NCBI GenBank assembly: GCA_934249265.1
Contig: CAKQKQ010000101.1
Coordinates: forward strand, 1 to 5,678
Origin: an uncultured Clostridia bacterium
GTDB taxonomy: Bacteria; Bacillota; Clostridia; Christensenellales; Borkfalkiaceae
Length of the DNA stretch: 5,678 bases
Direction: 5' to 3'
In this document: piece by piece, positions 1-5,059 of the stretch
Layout: every line of letters begins with the position of its first letter
Numbering within the stretch: position 1 is the first letter of the stretch
The notes under the pieces: model-generated
What the model was told of the DNA's origin: nothing
Databases searched by the model: none
The model's input: only the letters and a program-made list of their open reading frames with translations
Position numbers and translations under genes: made by a program

Positions 1-1
1 G

Positions 2-433
2 CCCGAAATGAGCGCACTCGAAGTGACAGACAAACTCTTTGAAGAACTCGACGCGGATAAATTCGACGTGGTTATTTTAAACTATGCAAACTGCGACATG
101 GTAGGTCACACGGGCGTTGTAGAAGCGGCTGTTAAGGCGGTAAAAACCGTCGAGACTTGCGTAGGAAAAATCGTGGATAAAGTTTTGGGTAAGGGCGGCA
201 GCGTGCTTATCACGGCAGACCACGGCAACGCAGATTGCATGATCGACGAAAACGGCAAACCGTTTACCGCGCACACCACAAACCCCGTTCCGTTTATTTT
301 GGTTAGCGAAAAATATAAAAACGCAAAATTGCGCAGCGGCGGCGTGCTTGCAGATATCGCGCCCACGCTTTTGCAAGTAATGGGCGAAGAAAAGCCTGCC
401 GAAATGACGGGTAAATCTTTAATCGAAGAATAA
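2..433 (+). CDS. gpmI: 2,3-bisphosphoglycerate-independent phosphoglycerate mutase, C-terminal part (5' end outside window)
   Basis: This enzyme interconverts 3-phosphoglycerate and 2-phosphoglycerate in cytoplasmic glycolysis, using two Mn2+ ions. The frame is open to the left edge (Pro-Glu before the ATG at 8), so that ATG is an internal Met and not the start. About 143 residues are visible out of the roughly 510 usual for the family. Counting from the Met at 8, the alkaline-phosphatase-superfamily metal ligands are seen as D30 and H34 in NYANCDMVGHTG, D72 and H73 in TADHGNAD, and H90 in HTTNP. These match D403, H407, D444, H445 and H462 of the Bacillus stearothermophilus enzyme. The phosphoserine-bearing part lies outside the window. 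The C-terminus looks complete and ends at TAA 431-433. In many Firmicutes gpmI is followed by eno, but here the next gene is secG. No convincing terminator follows it. Confidence 0.96.
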   Translation, partial: PEMSALEVTDKLFEELDADKFDVVILNYANCDMVGHTGVVEAAVKAVKTVETCVGKIVDKVLGKGGSVLITADHGNADCMIDENGKPFTAHTTNPVPFILVSEKYKNAKLRSGGVLADIAPTLLQVMGEEKPAEMTGKSLIEE

Positions 434-490
434 AAACGAATAATTAAAGCAAATATTGGCATTATTATTAAGAAAAAATAGTAAAAACAC

Positions 491-519
491 TTGAAAAATG
501 CAAATTAGTATGTTATAAT
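491..519 (+). promoter_or_regulatory. sigma-A-type promoter of secG
   Basis: A -35 box TTGAAA (491-496) and a perfect -10 box TATAAT (514-519) are separated by 17 bases. A TG at 511-512 gives an extended -10 element. Transcription would start near 526, leaving a leader of about 37 bases before secG. The secG ribosome binding site is GGAG at 551-554, eight bases before the ATG. Confidence 0.85.
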
Positions 520-562
520 AGTTTAGCATTTAGAAAAAAGACGTATCTATGGAGATTCGGTT

Positions 563-874
563 ATGGAAAACATTTTAAACAGTATATTGGCGGTTTCGGG
601 TAACTATTATCCGATATATAAGGCATTGAGCATAATTTGCGTTGTTCTTGCTGCTATTTGCGCATTATTCGTAGTTGTCGTTGTACTTATGCAACAAGGC
701 AATTCAAACGGAGTTAGCGCGTTGGGAGGAAATACCGACACTTTCTACGGTAAAAACAAATCTAAGACTCTTGAGCATAAACTTAAAGTATTGACGGTAA
801 TAAGCATTGTTGTTATTGCAGTATTGATGGTTGCGTTCTATCTCTTAGAGTTGATTCCTTACAATGTTGCTTAA
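563..874 (+). CDS. secG: Preprotein translocase subunit SecG
   Basis: SecG is the small auxiliary membrane subunit of the SecYEG protein-export channel. The 103-residue product has two predicted membrane helices, about residues 19-43 and 76-97. They are joined by the family's characteristic loop: MQQGNSNGVSALGGNTDTFY (residues 43-62), matching the usual Q-x-G...SA-x-GG...x-F-[YF]-G pattern. It is somewhat longer than the usual 70-85 residues because of about 18 extra N-terminal residues. The ATG at 563 is favoured by GGAG at 551-554 and by the promoter at 491-519. The gene is probably transcribed alone, since a strong terminator begins 13 bases after the stop. In Bacillus subtilis and relatives secG also lies upstream of rnr and smpB, which supports the call. 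Confidence 0.93.
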   Translation: MENILNSILAVSGNYYPIYKALSIICVVLAAICALFVVVVVLMQQGNSNGVSALGGNTDTFYGKNKSKTLEHKLKVLTVISIVVIAVLMVAFYLLELIPYNVA

Positions 875-887
875 TTATGTGTTTATC

Positions 888-920
888 GAGCGGTTTGGAT
901 ACAAACCGCTCTTTATTTTT
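888..920 (+). terminator. Intrinsic terminator after secG
   Basis: A perfect 10-bp stem, GAGCGGTTTG (888-897) with CAAACCGCTC (902-911), closes a 4-base loop. It is followed by TTTATTTTT (912-920). This is a textbook rho-independent terminator and ends the secG transcript. Confidence 0.93.
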
Positions 921-1149
921 GCCTAAATACAATTTTTGCTTAAATTTGTTTTGGTATAAATGCGTGATTTGTTTTTATTAAAATTCGGGCGGAGATATTT
1001 ATTTCTTTTGCTTGAATTTTGCACGGCTTCGGCGGCAGTTATTTGGACGATAATTATATAACGGAAACAATAAGGGAATAATACAATATAGTAGGGGGAA
1101 AGGCAGTTTATAAAAAATTGCCGAAAAAAGTTTAATTTATAGGTTATTT
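921..1149. other. Intergenic region between secG and rnr
   Basis: The region holds no convincing gene. It should contain the rnr promoter, but no candidate is strong. TACAAT at 1082-1087 lacks a -35 box at the right distance. TTGGAC (1043-1048) with AACAAT (1066-1071) at 17-base spacing matches poorly. TATAAA (955-960) has an upstream TGG like an extended -10. A small hairpin (1102-1109 with 1115-1122, one G-T pair, 5-base loop) lies about 27 bases before the rnr start, just after a purine-rich stretch AGGGGGAAAGG (1092-1102) that resembles a ribosome binding site but has no start codon at a suitable distance. Confidence 0.5.
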
Positions 1150-3258
1150 ATGACGATTTACGAAAACATATACGAAGAATTTAAAAACAGAAATTTAGAA
1201 AACAAAACGGCGAAACAAATTTTCGAGTTTTACGGTGTGAAAAACGCATTTGATAAAAACGCGATACGCTCGGTACTCGAAAGGCTTGAAAAAGACGGGA
1301 AAATAATTTATTTAAACGGTAAGTTCGTTTTGTTTGAAAATGCGGGCTTTATGCAAGGAACGCTAAAAGGCAACGAAAGAGGTTTTGCCTTTTTTATCCC
1401 AGACGATAAAACTTTAAACGATTTTTTTATACCCAACAAATCTTTAAACGGCGCAATGCACGGCGATAAAGTTTACGCAAAAAAATGCGTTGGCACTCGC
1501 GGAAGCAGCGACGAAGCGGAAGTGGTAAAAATAATCGAAAGGGGAATTAAAAAACTCGTCGGCACTTATATGCCCGAGAGAAATTTTGCGTTTGTTCGCC
1601 CCGACGATAAAAATTATTTTTGCGATATTTACGTGAGTTTAAGCGACGCGCTCAATGCAAAAAAAGGCGATAAAGTTTACGTCGAAATACTCCGCTATGA
1701 AAAGGGCATGCGCCCCGAAGGCAGAGTAATTGAGGTGCTCGGCAAGCGTTTCGATATATCGACCGAAGAGTTGTCGGTTATTAAAAATTTATCGATTCCG
1801 TACGAGTTTACAAAAGACGTATTGCGTGAAACTGACAAAATCCCCGACAAAGTAAGCCAAGAAGACATAATCGGCAGAGAAGATTTTAGGGGTATTTATA
1901 CTATTACGATAGACGGCGACGACTCGAGAGATTTCGACGACGCAATTTCCATAAAGAAAAACGGAGACAAGTTTACGCTCGGCGTGCATATTGCCGACGT
2001 TTCGCATTACGTGAAGGAAGGTGGCAAAATCGACAAAGAGGCTTTTGAAAGGGGCAACAGCGTTTATTTCCCCGACAGCGTAATACCGATGCTCCCCGAA
2101 AAGTTGTCTAACGGCATTTGTTCGCTAAACGAGGGTGTTGACAGGCTTACTTTATCGTGCGTAATGGAAATCGATTCTTCGGGCAACGTGGTTGATAAAC
2201 GCATAGTAAAATCCGTGATAAATTCAAACCGCAGAATGACGTATAAAAAGGTTCAAGCGATACTCGACGGCGACGAAAAAATCAAAAACGAGTATAGCGA
2301 CGTCGTGCCGCTTGTGCTTACGGCAAAAGAGTTGCGCGACATATTAAACGCAAAGCGCAAGGCGCGCGGCAGCGTCAATTTAGACGTCAAAGAGGCGCAC
2401 ATTACGATAAACGGTTGCGGTGAAATTGACATAGAACCCTCTCGCGAAGAGGTTTCTTACAGCATTATCGAGGAGTTTATGTTGGCGGCAAACGAGACTG
2501 TTGCCGAGTATATTTTTTATCTCGACTTGCCGTTTGTGTACAGAATACACGAAAAGCCGAGCGCGGACAAATTGAGGTCGTTCGCATCGTTTTTGGCTTT
2601 ACTTGGGATAAGGGTGAAATGGAACGAAGAAACTTGTCACCCGAGAGATTTTCAAGTTTTACTCGACCAACTCGACGGCACGCCTTATTTCGGGTTGGTC
2701 AACAAAGTTATGCTTAGGAGCATGCAAAAGGCAAAATACAGCGAGACCGACGTCGGGCACTTCGGTTTGTCGGCAAAACATTATTGTCATTTTACTTCGC
2801 CGATAAGAAGATATGCCGATTTGACGGTGCATAGAGTGTTAAAAAGCGTGCTTGACGGCACGGCGTGTTCGCTTTATGACGGCAAAGAAGAGAAAATGCG
2901 AGCAATTGCCGAGCAAACTTCGCTCACCGAGAAAAAGGCGGACGAAGCGGAGAGAGACATCGACGACTTTTTCGTCGCGAAATATATGAAAAAGTTTATA
3001 GGTTACGAGGCGGAGGGCATTATCAGCGGAGTGACGGGTTTCGGGGTGTTTGTCGAACTTGAAAACACCGTCGAAGGGCTTATTAAACTTGAAGATTTGC
3101 CGCGCGGAGAATATTCGTTCGACGAAAAAACGTATACTTTAAAGAGCAAAAAACATTCGTTCAGTCTCGGCGAAAAGGTGCATATAGTCGTGCTTCGCTC
3201 CGATTTGGCTACAAGAAGGGTAGAATTCGGCTATTTGGGAAAAGAAGTCGTTTCTTAA
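1150..3258 (+). CDS. rnr: Ribonuclease R (3'-5' exoribonuclease)
   Basis: RNase R processively degrades structured RNA from the 3' end and removes the defective mRNA released during trans-translation. The 702-residue protein has the full domain order: an N-terminal helix-turn-helix-like region (about 1-63), two cold-shock domains (about 66-115 and 135-195), the RNB catalytic domain (about 240-575) and a C-terminal S1 domain (about 618-700). The catalytic Asp cluster is intact in DGDDSRDFDDA (255-265). D255, D261, D263 and D264 correspond to D272, D278, D280 and D281 of E. coli RNase R. YRIHEKP (464-470) and HFTSPIRRYADLTVHR (547-562) are also RNB hallmarks. The long basic tail of the E. coli protein is absent, ending EVVS soon after S1. 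The start at 1150 has only a weak AGG (1141-1143), but the N-terminal domain supports it. The neighbours smpB and ssrA are functional partners. Confidence 0.97.
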   Translation: MTIYENIYEEFKNRNLENKTAKQIFEFYGVKNAFDKNAIRSVLERLEKDGKIIYLNGKFVLFENAGFMQGTLKGNERGFAFFIPDDKTLNDFFIPNKSLNGAMHGDKVYAKKCVGTRGSSDEAEVVKIIERGIKKLVGTYMPERNFAFVRPDDKNYFCDIYVSLSDALNAKKGDKVYVEILRYEKGMRPEGRVIEVLGKRFDISTEELSVIKNLSIPYEFTKDVLRETDKIPDKVSQEDIIGREDFRGIYTITIDGDDSRDFDDAISIKKNGDKFTLGVHIADVSHYVKEGGKIDKEAFERGNSVYFPDSVIPMLPEKLSNGICSLNEGVDRLTLSCVMEIDSSGNVVDKRIVKSVINSNRRMTYKKVQAILDGDEKIKNEYSDVVPLVLTAKELRDILNAKRKARGSVNLDVKEAHITINGCGEIDIEPSREEVSYSIIEEFMLAANETVAEYIFYLDLPFVYRIHEKPSADKLRSFASFLALLGIRVKWNEETCHPRDFQVLLDQLDGTPYFGLVNKVMLRSMQKAKYSETDVGHFGLSAKHYCHFTSPIRRYADLTVHRVLKSVLDGTACSLYDGKEEKMRAIAEQTSLTEKKADEAERDIDDFFVAKYMKKFIGYEAEGIISGVTGFGVFVELENTVEGLIKLEDLPRGEYSFDEKTYTLKSKKHSFSLGEKVHIVVLRSDLATRRVEFGYLGKEVVS

Positions 3259-3273
3259 ATGACAAAAGAAACG
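3249..3273 (+). other. Hairpin overlapping the rnr stop codon
   Basis: CGTTTCTT (3249-3256) pairs perfectly with AAGAAACG (3266-3273) around a 9-base loop that contains most of the TAA stop at 3256-3258. No real T-run follows (CTATTCCTTT), so it is at best a weak terminator or a 3'-end stabilising structure. Read-through into smpB is plausible. Confidence 0.35.
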
Positions 3274-3292
3274 CTATTCCTTTAAAAACGTA

Positions 3293-3321
3293 TTGCAATA
3301 AAGAGAAAAAAGTGATATAAT
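3293..3321 (+). promoter_or_regulatory. sigma-A-type promoter of smpB-ssrA
   Basis: A -35 box TTGCAA (3293-3298) and a perfect -10 box TATAAT (3316-3321) lie 17 bases apart. A TG at 3313-3314 gives an extended -10. Transcription would start near 3328, about 32 bases before smpB. As no good promoter is seen directly before ssrA, this one may drive both smpB and tmRNA, independently of rnr. Confidence 0.85.
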
Positions 3322-3359
3322 GTAATCAGCGAAAGCAAAAATAAACGCAGGAGGGAGAA

Positions 3360-3809
3360 ATGAAACTTATTCAAGACAATAAATACGCAAGATTTGAATA
3401 TTTCGTGGAAAATACTTACGAAGCGGGCATTTCTCTCGACGGCGGCGAGGTCAAGTCCGTAAGGGCGGGCAACGTCAATTTAAAAGATAGTTTTTGCCTT
3501 ATCGCAAACGGCGAAGTGTTTATTAAAAATATGCACATTGCAGTGTACGACAAGGCGGGCTCGTTCAACGTGAAAGACAGCAAGCGAGATAGGCGGCTAC
3601 TTCTTCATAAGTGCGAAATCAACAGACTTATCGGCAAAGTAAACGAAAAGGGATATACGCTCGTTCCGCTTAAAATTTACTTTAAAGATTCGCTTATAAA
3701 AGTGGAAATCGGGCTTTGCAAAGGTAAGCACACTTACGACAAAAAGCAAGTGATTAAAGACAGAGATTTAGAGAAAAACGCCAAGCGTGAAATTAAAAAT
3801 TACGTATAG
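3360..3809 (+). CDS. smpB: SsrA-binding protein SmpB
   Basis: SmpB binds the tRNA-like domain of tmRNA and delivers it to stalled ribosomes. Its C-terminal tail occupies the empty mRNA channel. The 149-residue product is of normal length. Family motifs are clear: ENTYEAGISL (17-26), EVKSVRAGNVNLKD (30-43), the conserved GE (51-52), RDRRLLLHKCEI (76-87), LVPLKIYFKD (101-110) and GKHTYDKK (122-129). Two departures from the common consensus are visible: G-G-E (28-30) where most have G-T-E, and DKK where most have DKR. The basic tail after residue 130 is present. The start at ATG 3360 is fixed by a strong AGGAGG (3349-3354) five bases upstream. The partner RNA gene ssrA begins 35 bases after the stop. 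Confidence 0.97.
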   Translation: MKLIQDNKYARFEYFVENTYEAGISLDGGEVKSVRAGNVNLKDSFCLIANGEVFIKNMHIAVYDKAGSFNVKDSKRDRRLLLHKCEINRLIGKVNEKGYTLVPLKIYFKDSLIKVEIGLCKGKHTYDKKQVIKDRDLEKNAKREIKNYV

Positions 3810-3939
3810 TTTACAGCATACGTATTGTGTAAAAACGACAATTCGGGGGTGCAACGGTTTCGACTGGATGCAGACCGACGGGCATAAGCATACCGCAGTT
3901 CCGTGCTGCGTAATAAACGGAAAACTTTTAAAATTAAAT

Positions 3940-3972
3940 GCTAATAATAACAATTACGCATACGCTGCTTAA
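3940..3972 (+). other. tmRNA proteolysis-tag reading frame (ANNNNYAYAA)
   Basis: The resume codon GCT at 3940 opens a frame reading Ala-Asn-Asn-Asn-Asn-Tyr-Ala-Tyr-Ala-Ala and ends at TAA 3970-3972. The layout, with a charged or polar front and an aromatic-Ala-x-Ala-Ala end, is that of SsrA tags recognised by ClpXP-type proteases. The run of four asparagines and the Y-A-A ending instead of the commoner L-A-A are notable. Confidence 0.9.
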
Positions 3973-4179
3973 TTAAAAGCGGCTGTCCTTTTATAGCATC
4001 TCACGGGCAATAAAAAGGGCATTATTTACGTGAGGAACGTTTGGTAAGAGAATCCGCGGCTTACCGATGACAGTTGCGGAATACGGCTTTTTAGCGCGTT
4101 TGCGTGCGAAAAGAGCAAGAGATTTATCGCAAACTAAGTATGTAGAAGGCTTATCGGGTTGTATGCAACACGGGAGTTC

Positions 4180-4199
4180 GACTCTCCCCACTTCCACCA
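4180..4199 (+). repeat. Attachment-site core, copy 1 (inside tmRNA 3' end)
   Basis: The last 20 bases of tmRNA, gactctccccacttccacca, are repeated perfectly in the same orientation at 4393-4412. The repeat ends exactly at the CCA, as expected when an integrative element recombines into the tmRNA 3' end and restores the gene. The flanking bases differ on both sides (C/A on the left, A/T on the right), so the identity stops sharply. Confidence 0.85.
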
Positions 4200-4205
4200 A
4201 CGAAC

Positions 4206-4238
4206 AAAAAAAGATAGGTTTTAGCCTATCTTTTTTTT
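4206..4238 (+). terminator. Intrinsic terminator after ssrA
   Basis: GATAGG (4213-4218) pairs with CCTATC (4225-4230) around the loop TTTTAG. The stem is extended by seven A's (4206-4212) opposite the T-run 4231-4238. It starts seven bases after the tmRNA CCA and could work in both directions. Because it lies to the right of the first attachment-site copy, it may belong to an inserted element and not to the original locus. Confidence 0.9.
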
Positions 4239-4295
4239 GTTTTGTGTAGGGTAAAAAGGGAGAGGAGAACTGAGAGCGACGGCGCAAAGCGGCGA

Positions 4296-4323
4296 AAAAA
4301 CGACAATTGAATTTGTCGTTTTT
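4296..4323 (+). terminator. Possible second terminator or symmetrical hairpin
   Basis: AAAAACGACAA (4296-4306) pairs perfectly with TTGTCGTTTTT (4313-4323) around the loop TTGAAT. The stem is AT-rich and ends in T's on both strands, so it could act in either direction. It may back up the tmRNA terminator or end leftward transcription from the recombinase side. Confidence 0.5.
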
Positions 4324-4337
4324 AGCGACTGACCGAA

Positions 4338-4385
4338 GTATTTATCGAGCAAAAAGTATGGAAAAGAAAAATGCGAGATAAATAC
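4338..4385. repeat. 9-bp inverted repeat next to the second core copy
   Basis: GTATTTATC (4338-4346) is the exact reverse complement of GATAAATAC (4377-4385). The arms are 30 bases apart, and the right arm ends seven bases before the attachment core at 4393. It could be a recombinase or regulator binding site, or chance in AT-rich DNA. Confidence 0.35.
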
Positions 4386-4766
4386 GAGAAAAGACTCTCC
4401 CCACTTCCACCATAGGGTAGTTATCCGAACCCTTAATCAAAGTAAAATCCTGACCGTTGTCGTCGGGATTTTTGCTTGTAAAGTTGTAAAAAATTTCTAT
4501 TTTGTCGTCATAAACTACCACTTGTTTTATCAGAATCCTAATCATCGATTCGGGATTCTTTTTATTGCATTCGGAATAAAATTGCAAATTTCTTCTTTTG
4601 TAAGATAATTTTGAAATGCACCCCAAAGGTTTTTCTTTTCTGTCCAAACTTTTGGGTTCACATCAGGAAAAGTGTCCTTTATTGATTTTATATATTTAAT
4701 TAATAAACTATATAAAAAATATTGTCCACACGCTTTACTTTTTTTATATTCTCGTTTACAATAAGA
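4342..4766 (-). pseudogene. Decayed C-terminus of a putative large serine site-specific recombinase
   Basis: On the minus strand, 4647-4342 encodes a segment containing MIRILIKQVVVYDDKIEIFY (about 4544-4485), then NFTSKNPDDNG and, after a further seven residues, GSD. To me this resembles the end of large serine recombinases (resolvase / recombinase / zinc-ribbon families), where [IV]-Y-D-D-[KR]-I-x-I-x-[YF]-N and a late GSD are common. The in-frame TTG at 4647 is not a credible start. A second frame, open from 4766 to a TGA at 4544-4542, reads LTKEEICNFIPNAIK and joins the first if one base is restored in the five-A run (T's at 4559-4563 on the plus strand). This suggests a one-base deletion. 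The catalytic N-terminal domain is missing, and the upstream part of the second frame (4766 to about 4640) is not recognisable. The last residues are read across the attachment core and into DNA beyond it. The family call rests on motif resemblance only. Confidence 0.6.
4393..4412 (+). repeat. Attachment-site core, copy 2 (orphan tmRNA 3' end)
   Basis: This is a perfect copy of the last 20 bases of tmRNA, 213 bases downstream of the real one and with no tmRNA body in front of it. Its complement lies in frame within the recombinase remnant on the minus strand (reading MVEVGRV). That is the usual position of the attachment site next to the integrase gene of such elements. Confidence 0.85.
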
Positions 4767-4825
4767 TTAACTGAATTTGAAAAATACGGTTTGAAAAGTT
4801 GTATTGCTGAGTAGATTTAATGATA

Positions 4826-4852
4826 TCGGGTTCAAATCCCGAACAACCGCCA
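4826..4852 (+). other. Orphan tRNA-like 3' half (T-arm plus acceptor end)
   Basis: TCGGG (4826-4830), loop TTCAAAT (4831-4837) and CCCGA (4838-4842) form a perfect T-arm with the conserved TTCRA loop. ACAACCGCCA follows, resembling an acceptor strand with discriminator G and CCA. However, only seven bases separate the T-stem from CCA, where a working tRNA has eight, and no matching 5' half, D-arm or anticodon arm precedes it. It is not a functional tRNA. It may be the scar of a tRNA-targeting integrative element or a decayed tRNA. Confidence 0.45.
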
Positions 4853-5059
4853 TTACTGTATTGGATTTTTGCCCGAATATTACCGCCAAAATATCAGTCG
4901 GTTTTTTAGGGTATAGTCTTAAGTCAGAAATCTGCCGTGTTTAAAGTTTTCGTTGTGGTGAGAAACGTACTGTCTTTTAGCGTACGTTTTTTATTTTTCG
5001 CTAAAACTTAATTCAATTGAAAAGCGCGAATTCGGTAATAAACAAACGAGGAGTTTGAT
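4853..5059. other. Intergenic region before the lipoprotein gene
   Basis: Apart from the terminator at 4963-4998, no gene is seen here. A 4-bp stem ACCG (4882-4885) with CGGT (4899-4902) followed by six T's is too weak to call a terminator. No well-formed promoter for the downstream gene is visible: TTGAAA (5017-5022) and TAATAA (5036-5041) are only 13 bases apart. Confidence 0.5.
4963..4998 (+). terminator. Intrinsic terminator upstream of the lipoprotein gene
   Basis: AAACGTAC (4963-4970) pairs perfectly with GTACGTTT (4982-4989) around an 11-base loop. The 3' arm runs into a T-run (six T's 4987-4992, then A and five T's). It is oriented to stop plus-strand transcription, but no plus-strand gene is visible between the tmRNA and here. 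The gene it once served may be lost, or it may end an unannotated small RNA. Confidence 0.75.

Larger units (their letters stand above)
3845..4199 (+). ncRNA. ssrA: tmRNA (SsrA RNA), one-piece
   Basis: tmRNA acts as both tRNA and mRNA to rescue stalled ribosomes and tag the unfinished protein. The 5' end GGGGGTG (3845-3851) pairs along seven positions (two of them G-T) with CACTTCC (4189-4195), followed by discriminator A and an encoded CCA (4197-4199). The T-arm is GGGAG-TTCGACT-CTCCC (4172-4188). The start GGGGGTGCAACGGTTTCGAC is typical of Firmicutes tmRNAs, and the 355-base length is normal. A tag reading frame lies at 3940-3972. The gene follows smpB by 35 bases with no clear promoter of its own, so cotranscription and 5' trimming by RNase P are likely. 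A terminator follows at once. The last 20 bases are duplicated at 4393-4412 (see repeats). Open frames within this span are shadows. Confidence 0.97.
4200..4412. mobile_element. Putative remnant of an element integrated at ssrA (213 bases, between the two core copies)
   Basis: The two identical tmRNA 3' ends bound a 193-base interval plus one core. It has no gene. It holds the tmRNA terminator, a second hairpin with a T-run (4296-4323) and an inverted repeat (4338-4346 with 4377-4385). It could be a deleted element, a tiny non-autonomous element, or the spacer of two tandem integrations. No recombinase lies inside it; the only one seen is to its right. This delimitation is inferred from the direct repeat. 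Confidence 0.45.

Noticed and set aside
106..462. Minus-strand frames opposite gpmI (77-376 and 106-462)
   Set aside because: They are shadows of the well-supported gpmI coding frame, with no ribosome binding site or recognisable product.
960..1061. Possible 33-residue hydrophobic protein starting at ATG 960 between secG and rnr
   Set aside because: There is no Shine-Dalgarno sequence, the promoter is weak, and the length and composition are within chance for AT-rich DNA.
1789..2007. Minus-strand 72-codon frame inside rnr
   Set aside because: It is antisense to the RNB catalytic core of RNase R, a shadow frame with no start signal.
3787..3972. Plus-strand 61-codon frame ending in ANNNNYAYAA
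   Set aside because: It overlaps the smpB end and the tmRNA 5' part. Only its last ten codons are real, as the tmRNA tag frame.
3991..4287. Minus-strand reading frame of 98 codons containing VEVGRVELPCCIQPD
   Set aside because: It is antisense to the tmRNA gene. Strings of this kind come from translating the conserved tmRNA 3' end and are a well-known spurious annotation.
4826..4852. A functional tRNA gene
   Set aside because: No 5' half, D-arm or anticodon arm can be built upstream, and the acceptor side is one base short.
4820..4909. 29-codon plus-strand frame across the tRNA-like segment
   Set aside because: It has no ribosome binding site, and its content comes from the T-arm-like sequence.
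4200..5059. CRISPR array, toxin-antitoxin pair or defence genes in the integration scar
   Set aside because: There are no repeated spacer-like units and no intact reading frames. Only short repeats, hairpins and a recombinase relic are present.
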